The notes beneath the pieces are model-generated. The model was not told where the DNA came from. It ran no database searches and was given only the letters and a program-made list of their open reading frames with translations. DNA of 42,286 nucleotides from Candidatus Altimarinota bacterium (GTDB taxonomy: Bacteria > Patescibacteriota > Gracilibacteria > UBA4473), in contig JABAZT010000022.1 of the NCBI GenBank assembly GCA_018608565.1, positions 13,451 to 55,736 of the forward strand. The letters run 5' to 3'. Both the position numbers and the translations under genes were made by a program. This document shows, one piece after another, positions 35,493 through 42,286 of this stretch (position 1 is the first letter of the stretch; each line of letters begins with the position of its first letter).

Positions 35493-35498
35493 ATTGTA
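35493..35498 (-). promoter_or_regulatory. Possible leaderless -10 of the 120-aa gene
   Basis: TACAAT on the minus strand (5 of 6) ends 6 bases before the ATG at 35486. The -35 is weak (TTTTAA, 17-base spacer). Confidence 0.45.
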
Positions 35499-35540
35499 TT
35501 TGTATTTACCAGAAATTAAAACGTCACATTTAATCTAAGT

Positions 35541-35569
35541 TTGGCAAGTCGCTAGCAATCGAGTATCAT
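35541..35569 (+). promoter_or_regulatory. Leaderless-type promoter of lipoprotein gene
   Basis: TTGGCA (35541-35546), a 17-base spacer and TATCAT (35564-35569), ending 7 bases before the ATG. No Shine-Dalgarno sequence lies between. Confidence 0.6.
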
Positions 35570-35576
35570 CTCGGTA

Positions 35577-36059
35577 ATGAAAAAAATACTTCTCCTCACC
35601 CTTGTTGCGCTCTTTTCTGTTGGATGTACTAGTTCGTCTTCGCTGGAAACACCAAACACTCCAACCGAAACTGAAATGATGAAGTTTGATCTAACGACTA
35701 TTCCTGAATTGAAAACACTTCTAGATGAACGAGTTTCTCAATCGGAATCTCTTTTGAAATATCTTTCTGAAAATAATTTATTTGAAGAAGGAGTACAAAT
35801 ACCACTCCGAAACTCAATTCAAACCGTTAAAGATTCAAACTCCGTTGAATCACAAAATAAGCTTAGTCAAATACTAAAAGGAAGTTTTGAAGTATTGTTT
35901 CGTAATGATGAAACACAGTTAAATGAAATGGTTGGTGGATATGCTACGCTCATTGGAACTAAAGAGTCTGAAATTAAGGCTTTTCTCCGTAAATACAATG
36001 AAACTGCAACACAAAAAATTGGAATTCTTGTTGGAAGTGACTTGATTCCAAAACCATAG
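35577..36059 (+). CDS. Small lipoprotein of unknown function
   Basis: A 160-residue protein with a clear lipoprotein signal (MKKILLLTLVALFSVGC; lipobox FSVGC). The mature part is Ser/Thr-rich at first and then helical, with regular hydrophobic spacing (LKTLLDERVSQSESLLKYL), perhaps a helical bundle. No known family is recognised. The stop TAG shares its last base with the GTG of the next gene, so the two are translationally linked. Confidence 0.8.
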   Translation: MKKILLLTLVALFSVGCTSSSSLETPNTPTETEMMKFDLTTIPELKTLLDERVSQSESLLKYLSENNLFEEGVQIPLRNSIQTVKDSNSVESQNKLSQILKGSFEVLFRNDETQLNEMVGGYATLIGTKESEIKAFLRKYNETATQKIGILVGSDLIPKP

Positions 36060-36610
36060 TGCAGGTCAAAATACTGGGACTAGATGAAACTCCCCCTGAC
36101 AATGTTATTTTTCCTCAACAAACTCATAGCTGTAATATTACTGAAGTTGTTTCTGGGGAAGAAAATCTGTCTGAATGTGACGGCGTCTGGTCTCTCGACT
36201 CACGCGCTATTCCCCTTGGCATAAAAACCGCTGACTGTGCTCCTATTGCTTTTTTTGATTCAAAAAAATATGGAGTTCTACATTGTGGATGGCGAGGACT
36301 GGTAGGTGGAATAATAGAGAATATGCTTAGTATATTTGATAGTCCAGAAACTAAAATATTTGTTGGACCGATGCTTCCTCTTTTTGAAATACAAAAAGAT
36401 TTTTGTTTTGAAGCTATTAAGAAGAAATTTGGAGATCAATTCTTTATAGAACAGGAGAAACAAATCCTCTTTAATTTTGAATCTGCCCTTGCCTCATTGC
36501 TCCCTCCTCAGACTCAATGGGATGGACGATCTACCTCTAATGAAAAAGATCTCGCCAGTTGGAGGCGAGATCAGAATAGTGAACGGAATGTGATGGTGAT
36601 CTATACCTAA
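36059..36610 (+). CDS. pgeF: Short PgeF/YfiH-type (laccase-domain) protein
   Basis: The family is a purine-nucleoside phosphorylase/multicopper-oxidase-like group; E. coli PgeF edits peptidoglycan precursors that carry a wrong amino acid. The metal-binding residues are in place: H23 (QQTHS), C60 (KTADCAP) and H75 (LHCGWRG). The C-terminal end (ERNVMVIYT) fits the family. At 183 residues it is about 60 shorter than usual and lacks the N-terminal part (the R-GG-S segment and the NxG strand). The start is GTG, which overlaps the lipoprotein stop by one base. Its stop abuts that of the facing gene. Membership is confident; activity of the short form is unproved. Confidence 0.9.
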   Translation: MQVKILGLDETPPDNVIFPQQTHSCNITEVVSGEENLSECDGVWSLDSRAIPLGIKTADCAPIAFFDSKKYGVLHCGWRGLVGGIIENMLSIFDSPETKIFVGPMLPLFEIQKDFCFEAIKKKFGDQFFIEQEKQILFNFESALASLLPPQTQWDGRSTSNEKDLASWRRDQNSERNVMVIYT

Positions 36611-37879
36611 CTAGGCAATATTTTTAAACCGAGAAATATTTGATGTTACGTAATGGTGCATTTTATCAGGACCACCAAGTCGTTTTTCATGTTTAACTAA
36701 ATCTATCACTTTATATTTCATGACCGCCTTTTTCAGATTTGTTATATCATTGGGTGTTCCAAGACTAAGGCTTGATTCATTTTTGGCTCTCGTTTGAATA
36801 TACTCCGAAACTGACATTTCCTTATTTCCAAATTTTTCACGCATATACATTATAGCATTTGTGTAGGTAAATTGAGGCACTCGTCCTGTTAAGCTTTTGG
36901 TAAATGATGCCAGTGGAAAAGTTCCACTGGCTACCTGTAATATTTTCTTTGTTTGTGGATCTAATGTTTGATTACTATTTTTTGCTAATTTTTCTGCGAA
37001 CTCTAAGTATGTAGTTGGTTCATTTGCTTCCTGTTCTAACTTGGTAATCAAGGATCTAGTTTCTCTATATACTTCTTTATTTGCTTCAGCTGCTCTTATT
37101 TCTTGTACAATAGAAAGAACAACTATTTCATCATATCCTAGATGGTTGTAATGTGTTGAAATACGATTCACGTTAAATTTATCAACTGAAACCATTTTTT
37201 CTCCCGATATTTTTTCATATCGATATCGAAAAAGATCTACGGCAGACCTTTGTTTTTTATCTGATAGAAGAGTTTTTACTTCTCCTTGAGTGAGACTGAT
37301 TCCTTTTGATTCTGCTAATAATAACGCAAATTCCCCTAAAGGCATAGTGCCTGGGAATTGCTCTCTTGCTCCATCTGTTATAAATTGTGCTTTGGTATAA
37401 TTATCACCAGTCCGACGATTCCCGTTTGTATCTATTACTCCAACCTGTGATTCGGCTTCTCTTCTCATTAGCCCCAAATAATCAGTTGCTCTAATTCTAT
37501 CTTCACTCGGGACTGTAACATTGTAATACGTATCTTTTATCTCCGCTGGTGTGGCAGACCGATTTAATCCAGCACTGTACGGATGTTTTTTTATCCCATC
37601 AAAGTCTTCTTTTATTGACTTTTGTAATTCTTCGAATGATTTTTTTCGTGTTGTATGATAAATGTTTTCTGCCCCTGAAGGAGCAGTCTTCTCTACTTGC
37701 TGTTTCAGTTGATTGTATCGATGAAACTTTGTCCAAGACAGCTGATTTCTCTGCTGAGGACTAATGTCTAACTTATTAAAATTATGGTTTTGAACTTCAC
37801 TATTAGGACTTCCCTCAATTTTTCTATTGTAGATCATTATTTTTGTTACCGTGCTGGTTGCTCTTTGTAAAAACTTCAT
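36611..37879 (-). CDS. Unrecognised soluble protein (422 aa)
   Basis: A hydrophilic, mainly helical protein with a basic N-terminus (MKFLQRATSTVTKIMIYNRK) and no signal peptide or clear membrane helix. It contains several Lys-rich helical stretches and a SFEELQKSIKEDFDGIKK segment. No family is recognised. It lies 57 bases downstream of the DMT transporter gene but has its own extended -10. Its stop abuts that of pgeF. The leader is shared with the TIM-barrel gene at 30850, suggesting common control. Confidence 0.75.
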   Translation of the reverse strand: MKFLQRATSTVTKIMIYNRKIEGSPNSEVQNHNFNKLDISPQQRNQLSWTKFHRYNQLKQQVEKTAPSGAENIYHTTRKKSFEELQKSIKEDFDGIKKHPYSAGLNRSATPAEIKDTYYNVTVPSEDRIRATDYLGLMRREAESQVGVIDTNGNRRTGDNYTKAQFITDGAREQFPGTMPLGEFALLLAESKGISLTQGEVKTLLSDKKQRSAVDLFRYRYEKISGEKMVSVDKFNVNRISTHYNHLGYDEIVVLSIVQEIRAAEANKEVYRETRSLITKLEQEANEPTTYLEFAEKLAKNSNQTLDPQTKKILQVASGTFPLASFTKSLTGRVPQFTYTNAIMYMREKFGNKEMSVSEYIQTRAKNESSLSLGTPNDITNLKKAVMKYKVIDLVKHEKRLGGPDKMHHYVTSNISRFKNIA

Positions 37880-37903
37880 CGGATCTAATAATTTAATCTC
37901 CTG

Positions 37904-37912
37904 ATTATATCA
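37904..37912 (-). promoter_or_regulatory. Extended -10 with shared leader
   Basis: TGA-TATAAT on the minus strand followed by a leader containing GAGATTAAAT. The -35 is weak (TAGATT at a 17-base spacing). Compare the promoter at 30884, which has the same -10 and leader core. Confidence 0.6.
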
Positions 37913-37936
37913 TAAATTCACTCGAAAATCTAGTTT

Positions 37937-38815
37937 CTACCCTATTAGTTTTAATCCAATGACTCCTAGAAGGATTATGAAAACCGCGGTCCATTGTTTT
38001 ATGTTGAGTTTTTCTTGATAGAGCCACCATGCTAAAAATGCACTAAATACCATTTCTAATGTTCCAAAGACAGCTAAAATTCCAACTGGCCCCAGAGTTG
38101 AAGCCAGAAAAAAGGCTCCCGTTCCGATTACGGTAGGAGATGAATATACGATAACCTGACGAAACTGTTTCCAAGAAATACGCTCTACCCCTCGACCGCC
38201 AAATGTCCTACGAACTCCCCCTACGACCAGTGCTGCTACTCCAATCATAATTTCCCAGAGATACCCTGCCATCCAAGGATTGGCCTGACGTGCTACATCT
38301 GCGATAATTATAACTCCTACGGCCAGAGTCAGCGCCTGAAGAAAAACTAAGAATATAAGTTTCTGAGCACACTTGTATTTCAAATGCGCGGCATGATGCT
38401 TTTGTAAGCTCAGAAAAATAATCCCGAGGATCGTCACCCCAACAAAAAGGATTTGTCCTATGTTCAAATACTCCTGAAAAAACCACATCCCCAAAATCGT
38501 GGTCAAAATTACTTTAAAACTACTGGCCCAAGCGGAAGCAATTCCCAGCGGTAAATACTTTAGAGTATAGTATGAGAGCACGTTAGTAAGCATTACAATA
38601 CTACCAGCCAAAACTATCTGAGGCCAATATGCGAAAGCCTCATAAGCCTCTTGTTTTGTCACACATAAAAATATTATAGGTAAAAAACTGATCCCGAGTG
38701 AAAACCCCCGATACATCGTCATTGAAACTGCGTCATGCGATCTTGCAAATCGCAACATAAGTGCTGTCTGAAACGCATAACCAATCGGAGCTATAATTGC
38801 TAGAATCCAAAACAT
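37937..38815 (-). CDS. EamA/DMT-family transporter
   Basis: A 292-residue inner-membrane protein with ten predicted helices in two EamA repeats. The first repeat ends in LPLGIASAWASSFKVILTTI...FFQEYLNIGQI, the second in LGPVGILAVFGTLEMVFSAF...LYQEKLNIKQW; both carry the conserved QExLNI-type helix end. Members export or import small metabolites; the substrate cannot be inferred. A TATAAT ends 8 bases before the ATG. Confidence 0.92.
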   Translation of the reverse strand: MFWILAIIAPIGYAFQTALMLRFARSHDAVSMTMYRGFSLGISFLPIIFLCVTKQEAYEAFAYWPQIVLAGSIVMLTNVLSYYTLKYLPLGIASAWASSFKVILTTILGMWFFQEYLNIGQILFVGVTILGIIFLSLQKHHAAHLKYKCAQKLIFLVFLQALTLAVGVIIIADVARQANPWMAGYLWEIMIGVAALVVGGVRRTFGGRGVERISWKQFRQVIVYSSPTVIGTGAFFLASTLGPVGILAVFGTLEMVFSAFLAWWLYQEKLNIKQWTAVFIILLGVIGLKLIG

Positions 38816-38823
38816 GTGACTAT

Positions 38824-38829
38824 ATTATA
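38824..38829 (-). promoter_or_regulatory. Leaderless -10 of the DMT transporter gene
   Basis: A perfect TATAAT on the minus strand ends 8 bases before the ATG at 38815. No clear -35. Confidence 0.5.
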
Positions 38830-38856
38830 AGGTTGATAGTTAATCGCGAACCTAAT

Positions 38857-38892
38857 CAAAAAATTTCCCAAACCTGAAGGCTTGAGAAATTT
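38857..38892 (-). terminator. Terminator of tRNA-Tyr
   Basis: A 14-bp stem (38861-38874 with 38879-38892, two G-T pairs, 4-base loop) is followed on the minus strand by a T-run. It lies 3 bases past the tRNA 3' end. Confidence 0.85.
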
Positions 38893-38895
38893 TTC

Positions 38896-38980
38896 TGGTG
38901 GGCAGTAAAGGATTCGAACCTTTGAAGGCGGAGCCGTCTGATTTACAGTCAGATGCGTTTGACCACTTCGCTAACTACCC
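38896..38980 (-). tRNA. tRNA-Tyr (GUA)
   Basis: A class II tRNA with a long variable arm. Acceptor GGGUAGU pairs with ACUGCCC; the anticodon loop CUGUAAA gives GUA. The 3' CCA is encoded. Confidence 0.97.
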
Positions 38981-39002
38981 GTTACTTAAATTAAGCCAAG
39001 CG

Positions 39003-39030
39003 AGTGTATAAATGTCTCTCATCTTGTCAA
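39003..39030 (-). promoter_or_regulatory. Promoter of tRNA-Tyr
   Basis: On the minus strand: perfect TTGACA (39025-39030), a 16-base spacer, TACACT (39003-39008). The predicted start is about 15 bases before the tRNA, which separates it from the galU operon. Confidence 0.65.
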
Positions 39031-39036
39031 TTTTCC

Positions 39037-39909
39037 TTATTGTCCAAATTCTTTGATTGCAGTCCGAGCCTCTTCCCCTCCTCGCTCTGAAGCCACATGT
39101 AATGTTGCCTTTAAAAATCCAGTCTTGTCACCTGTATCGTACCTAGAACCCTCAAGGATACGTCCTTGGATTGATTTATCATCTGCTAAATACTCCATAA
39201 ATGCATTCGCAAGACGAATCTCTCCATCAGCTCCTGGCTTTGTTTTTTTGAGGTATCTAATTAACTCTGGAGTAATAAGATATTTACCAACCGCGGCTAA
39301 ATTTGATGGAGCCTTATCTGGTGCTGGTTTTTCTACGAAATTTTTAATAACCCCTCGTTCGGAATTAATCATTTCTAAGTCAACAATTCCATACTTGGAG
39401 GTATCCTCCGGTCGAACCGCCTCAAGTAATACGACTGGATCACCTGTTTCTTCATAGGTTTCTATGAGTTGTTGTACGGCATTTTTTCCATCTTTGTTGA
39501 AAACCAAGTCATCTCCAAAAAGTATTACGACTGGTTCATCCTCAGCAATCATAGCTGCTGCACAAAGAATTGCATGCCCATCCCCAAGAGGCTCTGGTTG
39601 CCTTACATACGCAAAACTGGCCATATCAGAAATACTCTTAACTAATTTCAATTCCTCTGTTTTTCCTTTTTGCTCAAGACTATATTCAAGCTCAAAATTA
39701 CTATCAAAGTGATCTTCTATCGCTCGTTTATTTCGTCCTGTAACAATAATAATCTCCTCTATTCCTGCTTCTACCGCGTCTTCTACAATAAACTGGATGG
39801 CTGGTGTGTCATATATGGGCAACATCTCTTTTGGCTGCGCTTTTGTTGCGGGGAGAAATCTAGTTCCCATGCCCGCTACTGGCAGTATCGCTTTCCTTAC
39901 TTTTTTCAT
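39037..39909 (-). CDS. galU: UTP-glucose-1-phosphate uridylyltransferase
   Basis: It makes UDP-glucose from UTP and glucose-1-phosphate. The nucleotide-binding start (AILPVAGMGTRFLPATKAQP), the KEMLPIYDTPAIQFIVEDAV block and the GDDLV and NFVEKP motifs are all typical. The 290 residues are a standard length. It is the last gene of a tightly spaced minus-strand unit (10 bases after rfbA) that makes activated sugars for an envelope glycan. Confidence 0.97.
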   Translation of the reverse strand: MKKVRKAILPVAGMGTRFLPATKAQPKEMLPIYDTPAIQFIVEDAVEAGIEEIIIVTGRNKRAIEDHFDSNFELEYSLEQKGKTEELKLVKSISDMASFAYVRQPEPLGDGHAILCAAAMIAEDEPVVILFGDDLVFNKDGKNAVQQLIETYEETGDPVVLLEAVRPEDTSKYGIVDLEMINSERGVIKNFVEKPAPDKAPSNLAAVGKYLITPELIRYLKKTKPGADGEIRLANAFMEYLADDKSIQGRILEGSRYDTGDKTGFLKATLHVASERGGEEARTAIKEFGQ

Positions 39910-39919
39910 ATTATTTTTG

Positions 39920-40633
39920 TTATATCTGCTTACTTTTTTGAATATGGTTTGAAGCTTCTAATAGTGAATCATGTGTTCCACAATCAAACCAACACCCTTC
40001 AACAATATTGGCTTTTAGGGTTCCCTCTTTTCTATATTGGTCTGAAATTTCCGTAATTTCAAGCTCTCCACGAGCACTTGGCTTGAGATGTCTCGCTTTT
40101 TCTATAACACTATTGTCATATATATAGAGTCCCGTATGTGCATAGTCTGATTTAGGCGCATCAGGTTTTTCTTCAATGGACAAAACCTGACCATTTTCAT
40201 CAAATTCTACGACCCCAAAACGTTGTACGTCTGAAACTTTTTTACAAAAAATTTGTGCTCCTTTTTCAAAACTTCTAATTGAGCTCGAAAAATCATCTTC
40301 ATAAATATTATCTCCTAATATTAAAGCTACGTCGTCATCCCCTATAAATGTATCTGCAATCAAAAAAGACTGTGCAATTCCTTTTGGTTCATCTTGAATT
40401 TCATATGAAATTTTTACGCCCCACTCTTGACCACTTCCAAGTAGGTTTAAAAAATGTCCCGCATATTGTGGCGCTATAATAACTAATATATCCTTAACTC
40501 CACCCTGAATTAATGTCTCCAATGGATAAAAAATCATTGGTTTATCATAAACAGGCAGTAACTGTTTTGAGGTAATTTTGGTCAATGGCATCAATCTTGT
40601 ACCACTTCCTCCTGCTAGAATTATTCCTTTCAT
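39920..40633 (-). CDS. rfbA: Glucose-1-phosphate thymidylyltransferase, short form
   Basis: It makes dTDP-glucose, the first step to dTDP-rhamnose and related sugars. GIILAGGSGTRLMPLT is the nucleotide-binding signature; SKQLLPVYDKPMIFYPL, LGDNIYEDDF and IEEKP fit. At 237 residues it is the short type and lacks the C-terminal extension of RmlA enzymes of about 290 residues. A GTG (40636) directly before the ATG could also serve as start. rfbB is 9 bases upstream. It carries out the step before RfbB. Confidence 0.93.
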   Translation of the reverse strand: MKGIILAGGSGTRLMPLTKITSKQLLPVYDKPMIFYPLETLIQGGVKDILVIIAPQYAGHFLNLLGSGQEWGVKISYEIQDEPKGIAQSFLIADTFIGDDDVALILGDNIYEDDFSSSIRSFEKGAQIFCKKVSDVQRFGVVEFDENGQVLSIEEKPDAPKSDYAHTGLYIYDNSVIEKARHLKPSARGELEITEISDQYRKEGTLKANIVEGCWFDCGTHDSLLEASNHIQKSKQI

Positions 40634-40642
40634 CACCTTTGT

Positions 40643-41590
40643 TTATAAAGAATATTTTTGCTTATACCAGTCAATTGTACCCTGAAGCATTTGATCAAAA
40701 TCCTTTCGAGGACTCCAATTGAGTTCTTTTTTTATTTTTGAAGCATCTACAGCATACCTGAAATCATGCCCGGGCCTGTCTTCCACAAATTCTATCAATT
40801 CGTCTGACTTTCCGAGAAGTTGAAGTACTTTTTTTACAAGTTCTATATTGGTTTGTTCGTTATTTCCTCCGACATTATAGGTCTCCCCCGCCCCCCCTTC
40901 CTCAAACACCTTAAAGATAGCTGCTACATGATCTTCTACGTATAACCAATCACGGATATTCTGCCCTTTACCATAGACTGGAATATTTTTACCGGTTAGT
41001 GCATTCAACATTGTCTTAGGGAGTAGCTTGGTAGCGTCTTGGTGTGGTCCATAATTATTTGAACATCGGGTTATACAAGTATGCAGTCCAAATGTCTCGT
41101 GATAAGACTGTACGAGCATGTCACTTCCAGCCTTTGAGGCGGAATAAGGAGATCTAGGGGCTAATGCGGTAGCCTCCGTAAAACCGGGGGCTTCTAAATC
41201 AAGATGACCATATACTTCGTCTGTAGAAATATGAATAAACTTTGAAATATTATATTTGAGCGATAGATCTAATAAGTTTTGAGTCCCAAGCACGTTTGTC
41301 TGAACAAAAATAGATGGATTTTTGATCGATAGATCAACGTGTGTTTCGGCGGCAAGATGAAGAACTGCGTCAAATTCTTCTGCTTCAAACATACCAGTAA
41401 GATTGGCTCTATCACAAATGTCGCCCTGTATAAATTTGTATCCTGTTTCCCCCGAAACTGTATCTAAAAAAGAAAGATCTGAAGCGTAGTTGAGAATATC
41501 AAAATTTACGACTTCATGCCCGCGAGATATTGCTTCTCGGACCACATGAGATCCTATAAAGCCAGCGCCACCGGTGATGAGGAGTTTCAT
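40643..41590 (-). CDS. rfbB: dTDP-glucose 4,6-dehydratase
   Basis: A short-chain dehydrogenase-type enzyme that makes dTDP-4-keto-6-deoxyglucose. The Rossmann start (LLITGGAGFIGSHVV), HLAAETHVDLSI, STDEVYG with the catalytic Asp-Glu, and YSASKAGSDML with the Tyr-Lys pair are all present. The 315 residues are slightly short (about 340-360 is common). rfbC and rfbD, which would complete rhamnose, are not in the window and may lie upstream. The stop of the preceding gene is 3 bases away. Confidence 0.96.
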   Translation of the reverse strand: MKLLITGGAGFIGSHVVREAISRGHEVVNFDILNYASDLSFLDTVSGETGYKFIQGDICDRANLTGMFEAEEFDAVLHLAAETHVDLSIKNPSIFVQTNVLGTQNLLDLSLKYNISKFIHISTDEVYGHLDLEAPGFTEATALAPRSPYSASKAGSDMLVQSYHETFGLHTCITRCSNNYGPHQDATKLLPKTMLNALTGKNIPVYGKGQNIRDWLYVEDHVAAIFKVFEEGGAGETYNVGGNNEQTNIELVKKVLQLLGKSDELIEFVEDRPGHDFRYAVDASKIKKELNWSPRKDFDQMLQGTIDWYKQKYSL

Positions 41591-41593
41591 GGT

Positions 41594-42286
41594 CTAATTA
41601 ATTAATTTTTCAACATCGTATCGATTTACATCTCCAACTCCTAGTAGGGCAAACAACTTCTGATTACCGGCTTCATATTTTTTTATGATTTCCTTTCTCT
41701 GCTTCAGCGATATGGGAATCCCATACTCTGAATTGCCAAATGACTTTCTAGCTACCTCCAACATAGCCTTTCTCTTTTCTTCGTCATCCGTATATGTTTT
41801 TGTAATTCTCATTATCTCGAGCATCGGATATGTAGGTCTACGGTTTAGAACTTGCTGTATTTTTTTTAGCGGATCCATATTTAAACCAATAAATCTACAA
41901 ATTTGCTTAACACTATCACCATCCTCATGAAATAAAAGATGAACCGATCTTTTCCCAAATACATCAATCCACTTATTCAGTGATTTATGATAGTTTATAT
42001 CTTTACTCGTTATTCCTGGGTCTTTTAATGCTTCCTCAAGCGTCATTGTAAATTTACTCCATACACTTTTTATATTTTGAGAATAGGAAGACAGTATCAT
42101 TTCATCGGGCCTTCTCAGGAATGCAATAATATGAACTTGATAGTTGTGAAAAATATTCCTTATCTTTTGAATATATTCTAAATCTAGTGTGAAAAATTCT
42201 TCACTTGAAATAATTATGTTCTGTTGTTTTGATTTTTTGATTTCATCTTGTAGTAATTGAATTTCTGTCTCAAAATTTATTCGAAT
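41594..42286 (-). CDS. Sulfotransferase-like protein, 5' end outside window
   Basis: The frame runs from the window edge to the stop at 41594, so 230 codons are seen. An IIISSEEFFTLDL segment followed by IIAFLRRPDEMILSSY and QNIKSVW recalls sulfotransferase-like proteins of polysaccharide clusters, which have the ISSE and RRQDE motifs. The later GDSVKQICRFIGLN fits the same group. The N-terminus, with the PAPS-binding loop, is missing here, so activity cannot be judged. It heads the visible part of the sugar operon and may modify the glycan. Confidence 0.7.
   Translation of the reverse strand: MRINFETEIQLLQDEIKKSKQQNIIISSEEFFTLDLEYIQKIRNIFHNYQVHIIAFLRRPDEMILSSYSQNIKSVWSKFTMTLEEALKDPGITSKDINYHKSLNKWIDVFGKRSVHLLFHEDGDSVKQICRFIGLNMDPLKKIQQVLNRRPTYPMLEIMRITKTYTDDEEKRKAMLEVARKSFGNSEYGIPISLKQRKEIIKKYEAGNQKLFALLGVGDVNRYDVEKLIN

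Noticed and set aside
1-42286. CRISPR array, insertion sequence, prophage or integrated element
   Set aside because: No short regular repeats with spacers, no transposase or integrase motifs, and no attachment-site duplication at the three tRNA genes were seen.

Overview
The window reads as ordinary single-chromosome bacterial DNA of moderate AT richness, densely packed, with no insertion sequence, phage, plasmid or CRISPR signal. The protein families point to a Patescibacteria/CPR lineage, possibly Peregrinibacteria-like (an inference, since no rRNA is present): multi-membrane proteins resembling the T4SS_pilin family, very large Cys-rich secreted proteins, an SLH-S41 peptidase, strong CGA use for arginine, and almost no Shine-Dalgarno sequences. 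TGA is a normal stop (for example at 11158-11160 and 24093-24095), so this is not a Gracilibacteria-type code-25 genome. It keeps purine and pyrimidine genes (guaA, purK, purE, pyrE).

Layout. 1-7343 (minus strand): two neighbouring giant surface proteins that share a homologous N-terminal domain; the first runs off the window. 7565-12614: dnaJ, a 48-residue Arg-rich protein, a long-type guaA, a folB-like gene, a lipoprotein and pyrE. 12731-13183: a small membrane protein, tRNA-Ala(UGC) and tRNA-Lys(UUU). 13333-15367: two overlapping multi-TM pilin-like genes, facing a polyprenyl-phosphate sugar transferase. 16892-29458 (plus strand): an envelope block made of an SLH-S41 protease, an amidase-SpoIID fusion, a secreted protein with an internal membrane hairpin, and a 1788-residue protein carrying twelve Cys-rich repeats. 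29460-34299: tsaB, a TIM-barrel isomerase, purK, purE and comM. 34296-38815: mostly unrecognised genes plus a short PgeF-type protein and a DMT transporter. 38896-42286 (minus strand): tRNA-Tyr(GUA), then galU, rfbA, rfbB and a partial sulfotransferase-like gene, which are read in the order sulfotransferase-rfbB-rfbA-galU.

How the genes fit together. Most of the window concerns the cell surface: peptidoglycan cutting (amidase, SpoIID, perhaps PgeF), surface-protein processing (SLH-S41), large Cys-rich or repeat adhesin-like proteins, and nucleotide-sugar and polyprenyl-sugar synthesis for an envelope glycan. No intergenic stretch exceeds about 225 bases, so there is no large unexplained gap.

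The most unusual signals are architectural. At least eight genes have a -10 element ending 6-8 bases before the start codon, which predicts leaderless mRNAs. All four convergent gene pairs have stop codons that abut, overlap, or are one base apart. Two distant genes share almost the same promoter plus 5' leader.
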